DNA of 64,000 nt from Terribacillus aidingensis (GCF_900215625.1 NZ_OBEK01000004.1:280503-344502); one strand, 5' to 3'. Counted from the first letter of the stretch, positions 16,026 through 25,670 are shown. Notes: generated by a model from the letters alone, not told the origin. Translations and numbers: made by a program.

Positions 16026-16817
16026 ATGCGATATAAATCACTTATGTTAATTCTCGTCTTGCTGCTGGTCGCACCAACACTTACGGCAGCTGAAAGCTCT
16101 GTCAGCTACGGATGGGGATTTGTGAAAAGTAAGAATGGCAGCATCCCCGAGATAGGGAAGTATCAACAGCTATTGGACAAATACCATAGCTATTATTTGG
16201 ACGCTTCTGGAGATAAAACAGTTTATATTACGTTTGATAATGGCTATGAACAAGGCTATACCGATGACATCTTGGACGTGCTGAAAAAGCATGAAGTTCC
16301 AGCTGCCTTTTTTATAACTGGTCACTATGTAGATTCTGCGCCAGAATTGGTCAAACGAATGGTGGAGGATGGACATATTATAGGTAATCACTCTTATCAT
16401 CATCCTGACTTAACCAAGGTTTCCAAAGAGAAAATGCAAAAAGAGCTCGACATGCTGGAAACTGCGGTAGCAGACTTAACGGAACAGGATGAGATGCATT
16501 ACCTCCGGTCGCCTCGCGGTACTTTCAGTGCGCGTTCCCTAAAGTGGTCGGAAGACATGGGCTACACCAATGTATTCTGGTCGCTGGCTTATACAGATTG
16601 GAAGACGGGCGAGCAAAAAGGCTGGCAGCATGCGTATGAGCAAGTTATGGCGCAAATGCATCCAGGAGCAGTGGTTTTGCTGCATAGCGTTTCTGAGGAC
16701 AATGCCGTGGCTCTGGAGAAATTAATCATTGAACTTAAAAAGCAAGGTTATTCTTTCCGTACACTTGATGACTTAGTTAAGCAGGATATCCTGCCAAAAG
16801 CTGTTACCCAATTTTAA
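16026..16817 (+). CDS. pdaA: Spore-cortex delta-lactam N-acetylmuramic acid deacetylase PdaA
   Basis: A 263-residue exported polysaccharide deacetylase. In spore formers PdaA removes the acetyl group from N-acetylmuramic acid during cortex muramic-delta-lactam synthesis, which is needed for germination. Residues 1-22 are a signal peptide. The deacetylase domain starts at VYITFDNGYE (about 67-76, catalytic Asp), continues with GNHSYHHPD (about 123-131, metal His pair) and ends with VVLLHS. The Asn in TFDNG, where most homologues have a second Asp, is the PdaA-type signature. SD AAGGAG precedes the ATG. SigG control is likely but I found no clear promoter. Confidence 0.9.
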   Translation: MRYKSLMLILVLLLVAPTLTAAESSVSYGWGFVKSKNGSIPEIGKYQQLLDKYHSYYLDASGDKTVYITFDNGYEQGYTDDILDVLKKHEVPAAFFITGHYVDSAPELVKRMVEDGHIIGNHSYHHPDLTKVSKEKMQKELDMLETAVADLTEQDEMHYLRSPRGTFSARSLKWSEDMGYTNVFWSLAYTDWKTGEQKGWQHAYEQVMAQMHPGAVVLLHSVSEDNAVALEKLIIELKKQGYSFRTLDDLVKQDILPKAVTQF

Positions 16818-16848
16818 GCTGATCCGAACTGGGGATCAGCTTTATTTA
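16816..16848 (+). terminator. Terminator after pdaA
   Basis: AAGCTGATCC (16816-16825) pairs with GGATCAGCTT (16833-16842), followed by TATTTA. The stem carries the pdaA stop codon. Confidence 0.75.
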
Positions 16849-16923
16849 CTTTCGCTCAATAACACTTCTGACAATCTCCAAGAAATAGTCACACCAGGTT
16901 TTCCGCGGCTGTCCCTCCATCAT
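16846..16923 (-). CDS. Candidate 25-residue ORF coupled to the oxidoreductase
   Basis: A 25-codon frame (M-M-E-G-Q-P-R-K-T-W-C-D-Y-F-L-E-I-V-R-S) starts at an ATG that overlaps the TGA of the upstream oxidoreductase in the ATGA arrangement, with AAAGGAGAGG 4-7 nt before it. The tail is amphipathic and could be helical. The SD and overlap argue for real translation; the short length and lack of a known family argue for caution. Confidence 0.4.
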   Translation of the reverse strand: MMEGQPRKTWCDYFLEIVRSVIERK

Positions 16924-17456
16924 TGTACCTCTCCTTTTAAATAGCTGTGCAGCCATTTAACTTCAGCCAACGCCTTTTCATCATTCATTACATCTCCAGG
17001 TTTGTTGCCTTCTGCCAAGATATAGTGTGAAAAGTGTATGCCGAGAAGGTCAAACATATGCTGAAACTGCATTATTAAAGGCAGTCCTTTAAATCGAGGC
17101 CTGTCACCGCCAACTGCCAATACAATTGCTTCTATAGGCTTTTTGTGTTTAAAGTCAGGCTGCCTGAAAACGTAGCTCAGCCGATCGAGAAGTCCTTTTA
17201 ACTTTCCGGGTATACCATACCAGTAAATCGGTACAGCGAAAACTATTACATCATTCTCCAGCAGGAATTCCAGCAATAGTTTTGCGTGTTCATCAAGTGA
17301 TGCCGGCGCATCCTCATGCCGGGAATCCTCATAATCCACCAAATCTAAATCCTTCGTTTCCAGTATATGGGATTCAGTCCCGGCTACGAGCTTTTCACCA
17401 AGCAGCCTGCTGTTGCTGTTTTTACGGGTGCTTCCAATTATCAATCCAATAGTCAC
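16920..17456 (-). CDS. NADPH-dependent FMN reductase-type oxidoreductase
   Basis: A 178-residue flavodoxin-fold oxidoreductase. The FMN phosphate loop is GSTRKNSNSR (about residues 8-17), and the conserved P-I-Y-W-Y-G-I-P-G-K-L-K-G-L-L-D segment is near 76-91. These enzymes reduce quinones, azo compounds or flavins with NAD(P)H. It is divergent from a LysR gene, which probably controls it. It could in principle supply reduced flavin to the S-box monooxygenase, but nothing in the sequence links the two. Confidence 0.83.
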   Translation of the reverse strand: MTIGLIIGSTRKNSNSRLLGEKLVAGTESHILETKDLDLVDYEDSRHEDAPASLDEHAKLLLEFLLENDVIVFAVPIYWYGIPGKLKGLLDRLSYVFRQPDFKHKKPIEAIVLAVGGDRPRFKGLPLIMQFQHMFDLLGIHFSHYILAEGNKPGDVMNDEKALAEVKWLHSYLKGEVQ

Positions 17457-17475
17457 GACATCTCATCCTTTCCAA

Positions 17476-17515
17476 TTTTTCTATAGAAAGTGTATACTGC
17501 ATCCATATATAGGAA
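17476..17515. promoter_or_regulatory. Dyad in the oxidoreductase/LysR intergenic region
   Basis: TTTTCTATA and TATAGGAAAA form an inverted repeat separated by about 22 nt, in the 113-nt gap between the divergent genes. This spacing suits a LysR-type regulator that represses itself and activates its neighbour. Confidence 0.4.
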
Positions 17516-17569
17516 AAGCTGAATAATTTGATTGTTATCATCGGTAAAATCGATTTAGGAGTGATGTAT

Positions 17570-18457
17570 GTGCATATCAACCATTTAAAGACCTTTATAG
17601 TAGCAGCAGAAACACTCAATTTCACGAAAACTGCACAGCTGTTGGATTATGCACAATCGAGCGTTACTGCACAGATTAAAGCGCTGGAAAAGGAGTATGA
17701 AGCTGAATTATTTCAAAGGCTTGGCAAGAGGATATACCTTACAGAAGCCGGGGTGAAAATGAAGCATTACGCAAAAAGGATATTAACGCTGCATGAAGAA
17801 ATGAAAGAAGAGGTAGGAGCCAGTCTAGCGGAAAAAGGCACGCTCGTGATAGGTGCCTGTGAAAGTCAATGTATTTACCGATTGCCCCAATTACTGTATT
17901 ACATTCGAGAACACTATCCAAAGGTTCAGGTTATATTGAGACCTGTCCCCTCCAGCAGTGCCGCGGAGATGATGCTGCAGGAAGGTGACTTGGATTTAGC
18001 TTTTATTATGGATCGGGAAAAGTCTTATCATTTGCTTGAATCTGTTTCTCTCACTCGCGAGAAAATTGTATTTGTCGGATCATTGCATCATCCTTTGGCA
18101 AATCAAATAAAAACAAGCCTGGCGGAGATAATGAAGCATCCGCTGATACTGACGGAATCAGGCTGTTCTTATAGAACAGAGTTAGAGCAGGTTATAAAGG
18201 GAAAAAAACTCTATTCAGAGAATGTAATTGAATTTGGCAGTATCGAAGCCATTAAACAATGTGTACTTGCTGGTTTAGGGCTATCTTACTTACCCCTAAT
18301 GACTGTGGAGAAAGAATTACAGGAAGGCTCACTTACCTCATTAGCTATAGATGAAACGATCCATCAGCCTACTACAAAGCTGCTGTGGCATAAGGACAAA
18401 CGGCTGTCGCAAGTTATGCGGGATACAATTGAATTTGTTATAAATCAAGCGGGATAG
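17570..18457 (+). CDS. LysR family transcriptional regulator
   Basis: A 295-residue LysR-type regulator with an N-terminal winged helix-turn-helix (residues 1-60, L-N-F-T-K-T-A-Q-L-L and S-V-T-A-Q-I-K-A-L-E) and a C-terminal effector-binding domain. GTG 17570 is preferred, with AGGAG 8 nt upstream; the ATG at 17564 is only 2 nt from that site. It is divergent from the FMN oxidoreductase, the usual place for its target. An AlkA-like gene follows after 12 nt and may be co-transcribed. The effector is unknown. Confidence 0.87.
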   Translation: MHINHLKTFIVAAETLNFTKTAQLLDYAQSSVTAQIKALEKEYEAELFQRLGKRIYLTEAGVKMKHYAKRILTLHEEMKEEVGASLAEKGTLVIGACESQCIYRLPQLLYYIREHYPKVQVILRPVPSSSAAEMMLQEGDLDLAFIMDREKSYHLLESVSLTREKIVFVGSLHHPLANQIKTSLAEIMKHPLILTESGCSYRTELEQVIKGKKLYSENVIEFGSIEAIKQCVLAGLGLSYLPLMTVEKELQEGSLTSLAIDETIHQPTTKLLWHKDKRLSQVMRDTIEFVINQAG

Positions 18458-18469
18458 GAGAGGCTATTT

Positions 18470-19342
18470 GTGTGGGAAAAAGACCTTATCGGAAAGCATA
18501 CATACGACTACTATTATTTAATGAAAAGATGGAAAATGGATGAATTAAACGTTGTGGATATGGATGAGCATCTTATAAAGCTTCCGGTTGTTTTAGGAGA
18601 TGGATCAAGACATATTGTTCTGCTGCAATTCAGCGGACCGATTACAGCGCCTGCTGTGCGGGTGGCTTCTGCTGATGCTTTAAGAAGTGAAGAGATCATC
18701 TCATGGGTGAAAAACTGGCTGCAATGGGACAGAGATTTGGCAGAGGTTGCCGCCCATTTTGTTGAATCAGATCTGGAACAGCTTTTTTTCGCGCACGCAG
18801 GTACTCCAATCGTAAAAGATACGGACCTCTATTATTGTTTAATGAAGACAATCATTCATCAGCAATTGAATTTAAAGTTCGCTTATACACTTACCAATCG
18901 TTTTGTAGAAGCGTATGGAACATACGAGGAAGGCGTCTGGTTTTATCCGTCACCGGATCGAATTGCTTCCTTATCATATGAAGACTTACGCAGCATGCAG
19001 TTCTCCCAGCGAAAAGCGGAGTATGTGATTGATACAAGCCGCCTTATTGCAGAAGAGATGCTGGATCTTGGATTATTATCAACTGAATCAGATGAGACAA
19101 TTGCAGCAGAACTGACAAAAATTCGCGGTCTGGGGAGCTGGTCTGCTCAGAACTGGATGCTCTCTGGGTTAGGCCGTGAAGACTTATTACCAGCTGCTGA
19201 TATCGGAATTCAAAAAGCGTTGAAGTTTTATGAAGATTTGCCTGCGAAACCAACACCAGCAAGCATTTATGAGCGAGGAGGAAGATGGGCTCCGTACCGC
19301 AGCTATGCGGCTGTAACCCTTTGGAGAAGTATTGAGACCTGA
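18470..19342 (+). CDS. AlkA-like DNA-3-methyladenine glycosylase (YfjP-like)
   Basis: A 290-residue HhH-GPD DNA glycosylase. The N-terminal about 90 residues form the AlkA-type beta domain. I-I-H-Q-Q-L-N (about 125-131) is the start of the glycosylase core, and the helix-hairpin-helix with catalytic Asp is L-T-K-I-R-G-L-G-S-W-S-A-Q followed by A-A-D-I-G (Asp near 244). These enzymes excise alkylated purines. GTG 18470 has AGGAG 8 nt upstream, overlapping the LysR stop. The position near the yfj/yfk genes suggests the B. subtilis yfjP equivalent. Confidence 0.85.
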   Translation: MWEKDLIGKHTYDYYYLMKRWKMDELNVVDMDEHLIKLPVVLGDGSRHIVLLQFSGPITAPAVRVASADALRSEEIISWVKNWLQWDRDLAEVAAHFVESDLEQLFFAHAGTPIVKDTDLYYCLMKTIIHQQLNLKFAYTLTNRFVEAYGTYEEGVWFYPSPDRIASLSYEDLRSMQFSQRKAEYVIDTSRLIAEEMLDLGLLSTESDETIAAELTKIRGLGSWSAQNWMLSGLGREDLLPAADIGIQKALKFYEDLPAKPTPASIYERGGRWAPYRSYAAVTLWRSIET

Positions 19343-19401
19343 TACTAATATCAAGCTTTATAATTTGGTAACAATTATTAGTGGGAACTCACGCCCTCGT
19401 C

Positions 19402-19410
19402 TGCTATAAT
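19402..19410 (+). promoter_or_regulatory. Extended -10 promoter of the acyl-CoA synthetase gene
   Basis: TGCTATAAT (19402-19410) lies 43 nt before the start codon. No good -35 is seen at 17 nt, as is common for extended -10 promoters. Confidence 0.55.
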
Positions 19411-19453
19411 AGGTGCATTAGTTAAAACAGGCAGCCATTTAGGAGGCGTAAGT

Positions 19454-21034
19454 ATGGAAAGAAAAGATTTGATTGCACCAGAACAGTACAACATCGTGAA
19501 TGAAATGGAGCGATTCGTTACAGATGAAGAACGAAAGGCGCTTATTTGGATGGATGAAGCGGGAATTAAAAAGGAGGTAACGTATAAAACGTTATTTCAG
19601 GATGTGAACCGCACCGGTAATGTTCTGAAACAGCTGGGCTTGGAAAAAGGCGATGCGATTCTAGTTATGGTACCGCGAGTCGTAGAGGCGTATCACATTT
19701 ACGCTGCGGCATTGAAGCTCGGACTTGTAATCATTCCTAGCTCCGAAATGCTGAAAACAAAGGACCTGCAATATCGCATTGATCACGGAAAAGTGAAAAG
19801 CATTATTAGCTATCACGCGTTTACTGAGCAGTTTGAAGCTATTGAAAATCAAGATAGCTTGATTAAGCTTGCTATCGGCGGCTCTGCTGCGGGCTGGCAC
19901 AATCTTGAAGCACTAAAAGAAACAGCGTCAGCTGAATTGGAAACAGTACAGACTACAAGAGACGACTTAGCATTGCTGTCTTATACGAGCGGAACAACAG
20001 GTAATCCAAAAGCGGTCGTGCATACACACGGCTGGGGATATGCGCATTTGCGCACAGCTGCTGAAAATTGGCTGTCTGCTTCTGAAGGAGATATCGTATG
20101 GGCTACAGCTGCACCAGGCTGGCAGAAATGGGTATGGAGTCCGTTCCTTTCTGTATTAGGAACAGGAGCAACCGGCTTCGTTTATATGGGACGTTTTGAT
20201 GCAAAAACGTATCTTTCTCTATTAGAGGACTATAAGATCAATGTACTTTGCTGTACGCCGACCGAGTATCGTCTTATGGCGAAAGTAACGGATCTTGGCA
20301 GCTATAATTTAAATGAGCTGCACAGTGCGGTTTCAGCTGGTGAGCCATTGAACAGAGAAGTAATCGACGTATTTCAAAAGCACTTTAACATTATTGTGCG
20401 TGATGGGTATGGTCAGACAGAAAGCACATTGCTTTTAGGTATTATGAAAGGCATGGAGCCGAGACCGGGCTCTATGGGTAAACCGACACCAGGAAATGAA
20501 GTAGTTGTCATTGATGAAGATGGGAATAAAGTTAAAACAGGAGAAGTTGGCGATATCGCTTTGAAACTCGACAGTCCTGCCTTGTTCAAAACCTACTTCC
20601 GTGAGCCGGAACGCCGGACGGCAGCGGAACGCAACGGCTATTTCGTGACGGGTGACCAGGCATCCATTGATGAAGACGGCTACTTCTGGTTTGAAGGCCG
20701 CAGCGATGATATTATCATCAGCTCTGGATATACAATTGGACCATTCGAAGTCGAAGACGCTTTAGTGAAGCACCCTGCTGTTGCAGAATGTGCTGTCGTA
20801 GCAAGTCCAGATGAAATTCGCGGCAACGTCGTCAAAGCATTTATCATTCTGCGCGAAGGTGTAGACGAGAACGAACCAGGTCTGGTGAAAGAATTGCAAA
20901 CACATGTGAAAAATACAACTGCACCATACAAGTACCCGCGTAAGATTGAATTCGTTAAAGATCTGCCGAAAACATCTTCTGGTAAAATCAGACGAGTTGA
21001 ACTTCGCAACAATGAAAAACGAAACGCGAAATAA
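19454..21034 (+). CDS. mbcS: AMP-forming acyl-CoA synthetase (MbcS-like)
   Basis: A 526-residue adenylate-forming acyl-CoA ligase. The AMP-binding motif is SYTSGTTGNPK (about 177-187), A5 is GYGQTE near 318, the A8 hinge is GRSDDIIISSGY near 415 and the A10 lysine lies in KTSSGKIRR near 514. The length, start and WQKWVWSPF segment fit the medium- or branched-chain group represented by B. subtilis MbcS (YtcI), which activates 2-methylbutanoate and isobutanoate for branched-chain fatty acids. The substrate call is by family only. SD AGGAGGCG precedes the ATG. Confidence 0.82.
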   Translation: MERKDLIAPEQYNIVNEMERFVTDEERKALIWMDEAGIKKEVTYKTLFQDVNRTGNVLKQLGLEKGDAILVMVPRVVEAYHIYAAALKLGLVIIPSSEMLKTKDLQYRIDHGKVKSIISYHAFTEQFEAIENQDSLIKLAIGGSAAGWHNLEALKETASAELETVQTTRDDLALLSYTSGTTGNPKAVVHTHGWGYAHLRTAAENWLSASEGDIVWATAAPGWQKWVWSPFLSVLGTGATGFVYMGRFDAKTYLSLLEDYKINVLCCTPTEYRLMAKVTDLGSYNLNELHSAVSAGEPLNREVIDVFQKHFNIIVRDGYGQTESTLLLGIMKGMEPRPGSMGKPTPGNEVVVIDEDGNKVKTGEVGDIALKLDSPALFKTYFREPERRTAAERNGYFVTGDQASIDEDGYFWFEGRSDDIIISSGYTIGPFEVEDALVKHPAVAECAVVASPDEIRGNVVKAFIILREGVDENEPGLVKELQTHVKNTTAPYKYPRKIEFVKDLPKTSSGKIRRVELRNNEKRNAK

Positions 21035-21066
21035 ATAGAAACTGCGCTAAAGTTAAACAGCGGTGC

Positions 21067-21099
21067 AGGCTGTCGAGTAAATCTCGGCAGCCTTTTTTG
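21067..21099 (+). terminator. Terminator after the acyl-CoA synthetase gene
   Basis: AGGCTGTCGAG (21067-21077) pairs with CTCGGCAGCCT (21083-21093) with a 5-nt loop, then a T run. Confidence 0.85.
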
Positions 21100-21373
21100 T
21101 TTAGGTTTATTTTTTCGTAAGAAAGTGAATACGGTGAATGAAAGAAAAGAGACGCCGTCAGTTTTAAGAGAGTAAACCGGACAACCTGGAATTATGCTGT
21201 TCATGCTTTGAAGATAGACAAAGGATGGATTATTTCTCTGCTGTAAAAAGGCCCCCTGTTATGTCTCCTTGAACTAAACCTCTCTTTATAAATATATCTT
21301 TCTCCTATAGAACAGCTACTTCTCCTTCTAACCGCTAATCTAAAATAATGATAAAAAAAGTAATGCAAAAGAC

Positions 21374-21429
21374 TTGAAAGTCAAAGAAGGTCAGACTATA
21401 ATAGGTTTACAAGGTCAAAGATAGTCAAA
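21374..21429 (+). promoter_or_regulatory. SigA promoter with two CtsR operators
   Basis: TTGAAA (21374-21379), a 17-nt spacer and TATAAT (21397-21402) form a near-consensus promoter. One CtsR-type direct repeat (AGTCAAAGAAGGTCAGA) fills the spacer, and a second, AGGTCAAAGATAGTCAAA (21412-21429), covers the start point. CtsR blocks class III heat-shock genes and is released by heat. The 270 nt before this promoter (from 21100) hold no recognisable gene. Confidence 0.92.
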
Positions 21430-21489
21430 GTCAAATTGACGCTTGGCCAAATTAAAAAAGATTTAACCTATTGGGGAGGTAATTGTAAT

Positions 21490-23631
21490 ATGAAATGTCA
21501 ACATTGTGGTGAACGAGAAGCAAACGTGAACTTGCTAATGCAGTTCAATAACCAAAAACAGCAATTACAGCTCTGCCATACTTGCTATAATGAAATAAAA
21601 AATACATCTAAAAACCCAGCTGGTTTCGCTTCTAATGGCGGAACAATGGATGATTTCTTTAAAAATATGTTCGGAGGATTTCAGTCCGGTTCCCAAGCTG
21701 GCGGTAATCAGCAAGCACAAGCGGGCGGTAATGGTCGCGGACGCGGCGGATTGCTTGATTCACTTGGTAAAAACGTAACAGACGGTGCACGAGCGGGTCT
21801 GATTGATCCGGTTATTGGCCGTGAACAAGAAGTGAAACGCGTCATTGAAACACTAAACCGACGTAATAAAAATAACCCAGTTCTAATCGGAGAACCAGGG
21901 GTAGGTAAAACAGCTATTGCAGAAGGACTAGCTTTGCAAATTGTTGAGGGTAATGTCCCTGTGAAGCTGCAAAACAAAGAGATTTACTTGCTTGATGTTG
22001 CATCGCTCGTTGCTAACACGGGAATGCGCGGGCAGTTTGAAGAAAAAATGAAACAGCTCATTTCTGAATTGCAGCAGCGTAAAAATGTCATTCTGTTCGT
22101 TGACGAAATTCATTTGTTAGTCGGCGCAGGTACTGCTGAGAGCTCACAAATGGATGCGGGGAATATTTTGAAACCTGCACTTGCTCGCGGTGAACTGCAG
22201 TTGATTGGTGCTACAACATTAAAAGAGTATCGTCAAATAGAGAAAGACGCAGCGCTTGAACGCCGTTTCCAGCCTGTCATGGTTAAAGAACCGACAACTG
22301 ATCAGGCGATCGAGATTCTAAAAGGGCTGCAAGAAAAATACGAAGCGTACCATCAAGTTGCTTACAGTGAAGATGCGGTTCATGCCAGCGTCAACTTGTC
22401 TCAGCGCTATATCCAAGATCGTTTCTTGCCGGATAAAGCAATTGACTTGCTAGATGAAGCAGGTTCTCGCATTAACTTGTTAACTGTAACAACTGATGAA
22501 GATGCTATCCAAACGCGTCTGGCACAAATCTCCAAAGAGAAGGAAGAAGCTGCATCGCGTGAGGATTACGAACGTGCCGCGTATCTTCGTCAGGAGGAGA
22601 TCCAGCTAGAACAAAAGCTGGAACAACCGAAGGATGAAGAAAAAGGCAAAGTGACTATTGAAGTCATCCAGCAGATCGTGGAAGAAAAAACAGGCATTCC
22701 TGTAACGAAGATTCAATCTGAAGAACAAAACAAAATGAAAAACTTGGCTGCCAATTTGTCCAGCAAAGTAATTGGCCAGCAGCAGGCAGTTGAACGAGTG
22801 GCTAAAGCAATTCGACGCAGCCGTGCTGGGTTGAAATCTAAGCAGCGTCCGATTGGATCTTTCCTCTTTGTAGGTCCGACAGGGGTAGGTAAAACAGAGC
22901 TCACCCGAGCATTGGCAGAAGAGATGTTCGGAACGCGCGAATCGTTCATTCGCTTAGATATGAGTGAGTACATGGAACGTCATTCTGTTGCGAAACTAAT
23001 TGGTTCTCCTCCAGGATATGTAGGACATGAAGAAGCTGGTCAGCTCACCGAGCGTGTGCGTCGTAATCCTTACACAATCGTACTTTTGGATGAGATTGAA
23101 AAAGCACATCCGGATGTGCAGCATATGTTCTTGCAAATCATGGAAGACGGTCACTTAACGGATAGCCAAGGCCGGAAAGTCAGCTTTAAAGATACAGTTA
23201 TTATCATGACAAGTAATGCTGGTACAGGAGATAAACAGATTTCTGTCGGTTTTACAAATACAAGCAACGAAGCGGTATCTGTTATTGAGAAGCTTGGCGC
23301 TTACTTTAAACCAGAATTCCTAAATCGTTTTGATTCTATTATTAGTTTCGATGAATTAAAAGAGGAAGACCTTGTACAAATTGTCGAGCTTATGATTGGT
23401 GACTTGGCCAACAATATGACAGAAGAAGGTTATCAGCTTGAAGTAACAGAAGCAGCAAAACACTTCTTAGCGAAAAAAGGCTATGACCCGCGATTTGGTG
23501 CCCGCCCATTACGTCGGGTAATCCAAAGTGAAGTAGAAGATAAGATTACTGATTTCATCCTTGAAGAAGAAAATGTAAGCAGTATGGTAGTAGACGTGGT
23601 GGAAGATCAAATTACAGTAGTAAGTAAATAA
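21490..23631 (+). CDS. clpE: ATP-dependent Clp ATPase ClpE
   Basis: A 713-residue AAA+ unfoldase that feeds proteins to ClpP and clears aggregates after heat stress. The N-terminal zinc finger has Cys3, Cys6, Cys29 and Cys32, the ClpE hallmark. The first ATPase domain has GEPGVGKT, then a UVR-type coiled linker ([11 protein letters not shown]), and the second domain has [11 protein letters not shown] 21490 follows GGGGAGG; an upstream in-frame start lies inside the CtsR-bound leader. Two CtsR boxes cover the promoter. It is monocistronic. Confidence 0.95.
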   Translation: MKCQHCGEREANVNLLMQFNNQKQQLQLCHTCYNEIKNTSKNPAGFASNGGTMDDFFKNMFGGFQSGSQAGGNQQAQAGGNGRGRGGLLDSLGKNVTDGARAGLIDPVIGREQEVKRVIETLNRRNKNNPVLIGEPGVGKTAIAEGLALQIVEGNVPVKLQNKEIYLLDVASLVANTGMRGQFEEKMKQLISELQQRKNVILFVDEIHLLVGAGTAESSQMDAGNILKPALARGELQLIGATTLKEYRQIEKDAALERRFQPVMVKEPTTDQAIEILKGLQEKYEAYHQVAYSEDAVHASVNLSQRYIQDRFLPDKAIDLLDEAGSRINLLTVTTDEDAIQTRLAQISKEKEEAASREDYERAAYLRQEEIQLEQKLEQPKDEEKGKVTIEVIQQIVEEKTGIPVTKIQSEEQNKMKNLAANLSSKVIGQQQAVERVAKAIRRSRAGLKSKQRPIGSFLFVGPTGVGKTELTRALAEEMFGTRESFIRLDMSEYMERHSVAKLIGSPPGYVGHEEAGQLTERVRRNPYTIVLLDEIEKAHPDVQHMFLQIMEDGHLTDSQGRKVSFKDTVIIMTSNAGTGDKQISVGFTNTSNEAVSVIEKLGAYFKPEFLNRFDSIISFDELKEEDLVQIVELMIGDLANNMTEEGYQLEVTEAAKHFLAKKGYDPRFGARPLRRVIQSEVEDKITDFILEEENVSSMVVDVVEDQITVVSK

Positions 23632-23634
23632 TTG

Positions 23635-23672
23635 AAAAGAGACTCACGCCCGGAAGCGTGAGTCTCTTTTTT
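23635..23672. terminator. Bidirectional terminator after clpE
   Basis: A 15-bp perfect stem (23635-23649 with 23656-23670) is flanked by A and T runs between convergent genes. Confidence 0.88.
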
Positions 23673-24372
23673 ATGCAGCGCGTTCGCCGATAGAGGTGCT
23701 GGTGCGGATGAAAAACCAGCTGATGGTATAGCAGACAATTGCAATCGCAGCTATTAATCCAAATGCAGGGAGGATGGCTAAGTTCTGGGCCCACATCAGA
23801 AAATCGATGAGCCAATCTTGGCTGGCAGCTGCAACTGTTAATGCAATTAAAGCAATCCCGCTGACAATGGCGCCGCCGAGGAATCCATACTTGTAGACAA
23901 TAATCCCGAGAAAAAAGCCGGCTGCAAAGAAAAACAGCAGAAAAGCGTAGTCGAGCGGCAAGCTGTAAAGGATACTTTTTGGCACGGTATTTTCTGCAAT
24001 GGGCCGGAGGATATTGATATTGTTAATATCGACCGCCCGCAATACACTATACAGTACGAACTGTACAGCAGTAAGGAACATAACCATGACCAAACTGATT
24101 AGCAAGATAAAAATACCGACAGCTGCATGATAACTTTTTCGTGTGGCACCTCTTTTAATTGCAAATGGAAGACTCTCTTGAATCATTCTGAAGCCGAAAA
24201 TAAACATAAAGATATAAGCTGGGGCGGTAATACTGATATACATAACATCACCAACAGTAGCGCCGAGAACTGCTAGTATAGTTATAATCAGAAGCAAAAT
24301 AGAACAAAAAATGGTCACTGTACGTCTGCTATCAACTGTAAAGAAATAAAGCAAAGCTTGTATTTGTTTCAT
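23671..24372 (-). CDS. ABC transporter permease of the GntR operon
   Basis: A 233-residue membrane protein with about six hydrophobic segments and no recognised catalytic motif. It is the last gene of a GntR-ATPase-permease operon. Its ATG overlaps the TAA of the ATPase gene by 1 nt, so the pair is translationally coupled and the protein is the likely membrane partner. The set resembles the ytr or yhc ABC operons of B. subtilis, which respond to cell-wall antibiotics; substrate unknown. Confidence 0.8.
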   Translation of the reverse strand: MKQIQALLYFFTVDSRRTVTIFCSILLLIITILAVLGATVGDVMYISITAPAYIFMFIFGFRMIQESLPFAIKRGATRKSYHAAVGIFILLISLVMVMFLTAVQFVLYSVLRAVDINNINILRPIAENTVPKSILYSLPLDYAFLLFFFAAGFFLGIIVYKYGFLGGAIVSGIALIALTVAAASQDWLIDFLMWAQNLAILPAFGLIAAIAIVCYTISWFFIRTSTSIGERAA

Positions 24373-25232
24373 TATGCATGCACACCTCTATTTTCTGTTA
24401 AATAAACCATCATATCTTGAAGCGGTACTCCGGAAACTGCCAGATCACCAGTTCGTTTAAGTTCATCAGAGGATAGCAGATAAACTTGTGTTGTTCCGGC
24501 GAAGCTTTTTTCCTTGATAATGTTTTTATCTGATGTAAAGGCTTTTACTTGTGCTGCCGGTCCTGAAATACAATAGCTTTCTGACCGGAGCTCTTCGGCA
24601 CTTTTTCGAAGCAAGATACTGCCTTTCCTAAAAATAATAACTTCCTCAAACAAGTTGCTGACTTCGTCTATGAGATGTGTGGAAAGAATGATGATGCGGG
24701 GGCTGCGTTCGAATTCTTCGAGCAGAACTTCATAAAAATAAGCGCGAGATGCTGCATCGAGCCCGATGTAAGGTTCATCCAGCATTGTAACAGATGCATT
24801 ACTTGCCAGACCGACGATAATGCCTAGTGCAGATTCCATTCCTTTTGAAAGATTTTTTATCCGGCGCTTTTTGTCTAAATCGAAACCTTGCAGCAGGTCG
24901 GCAGCCAATTGTTTATCCCAATTTGTATAAAACATAGAAGCAATCTTTAAGGTTTGTTCAATAGTCAAATCTTTCTTAAAATTATCCGCTTCTTTGATTA
25001 AACAGATGTTCTCCGTAACTGCCTGATTATCAAAAGGCTTCATACCGTTAACGAGTAAATTACCTTGCGTTGGTCTGTCGAACCCAGCCAGCAGCTGCAT
25101 GAAGGTAGACTTACCAGCGCCGTTTCGCCCGAGCAGACCGTAAATCTTTGGTTCCGTAATTCGCAAGTCAATCCCTTTTAAAGCTGTCGCCGTTTTATAC
25201 ACTTTTGTAAGGTTATCCGCGACTATTGTCAT
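24372..25232 (-). CDS. ABC transporter ATP-binding protein
   Basis: A 286-residue ABC ATPase. Walker A is GRNGAGKS (about 35-42), the signature is L-S-K-G-M near 128, and Walker B is V-T-M-L-D-E-P near 150-156. In the signature, LSKGM replaces LSGGQ, as in YtrB/EcsA-type ATPases. The C-terminal about 70 residues are an extra domain. It overlaps the GntR gene upstream by 4 nt (ATGA) and the permease gene downstream by 1 nt. Confidence 0.88.
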   Translation of the reverse strand: MTIVADNLTKVYKTATALKGIDLRITEPKIYGLLGRNGAGKSTFMQLLAGFDRPTQGNLLVNGMKPFDNQAVTENICLIKEADNFKKDLTIEQTLKIASMFYTNWDKQLAADLLQGFDLDKKRRIKNLSKGMESALGIIVGLASNASVTMLDEPYIGLDAASRAYFYEVLLEEFERSPRIIILSTHLIDEVSNLFEEVIIFRKGSILLRKSAEELRSESYCISGPAAQVKAFTSDKNIIKEKSFAGTTQVYLLSSDELKRTGDLAVSGVPLQDMMVYLTENRGVHA

Positions 25233-25588
25233 CTTTGTTCCTCCTCTTTGAGCATGCGAATAATTTCTTCCTCGGCAATATGCAGTTTCGTTGCTTCTTG
25301 TTTCAGGGGGATAATATAAGCGTTAAAGAACTGTTGTTTCCGTTTCTCTAAAAGTATCTCCTGTGCTGTTTCTGTGACAAACATACCAACGCCTCTCTTC
25401 TTAAATAATATACCTTCGTCTACAAGCTGATTAATTCCTTTACCTGCAGTTGCTGGATTGATTTTGTAATGCTGGGCAAATTCATTAGTCGATGGAACTC
25501 GTTCGCCGATAGGAATGGACCCGTTGAGAATGGAGTCTTCGAGCTGTTCTTTAATTTGGAGAAAGATTGGTTTTGCATCATCAAGCAT
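25229..25588 (-). CDS. GntR family (YtrA subfamily) regulator
   Basis: A 119-residue GntR protein with a winged helix (residues about 3-70; P-I-F-L-Q-I-K-E-Q-L-E, V-P-S-T-N-E-F-A, N-P-A-T-A-G-K-G-I-N-Q-L) and a short dimerisation tail instead of a ligand domain, as in the YtrA subfamily. ATG 25588 is chosen because GGAGAGG lies 9 nt upstream; a 13-residue longer form lacks an SD. It leads the operon and presumably represses it. N-A-T-A-G-K replaces the common N-P-x-T-V-x. Confidence 0.87.
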   Translation of the reverse strand: MLDDAKPIFLQIKEQLEDSILNGSIPIGERVPSTNEFAQHYKINPATAGKGINQLVDEGILFKKRGVGMFVTETAQEILLEKRKQQFFNAYIIPLKQEATKLHIAEEEIIRMLKEEEQR

Positions 25589-25641
25589 CTTTCTGATCCT
25601 CTCCTTTCTTTCGGGTAGTTGGTTCATTACTCATGTAACTA

Positions 25642-25670
25642 ACTATATAACTCGTTTTTTAGAAAGTCAA
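25642..25670 (-). promoter_or_regulatory. SigA promoter of the GntR/ABC operon
   Basis: On the minus strand TTGACT (25670-25665), a 17-nt spacer and TATAGT (25647-25642) form a strong promoter. AGTTA/TAACT-like short repeats over the start region may be the GntR operator, but I cannot fix its limits. Confidence 0.8.

Noticed and set aside
20680..21204. 174-codon minus-strand frame
   Set aside because: It is antisense to the acyl-CoA synthetase gene and crosses its terminator; no SD.
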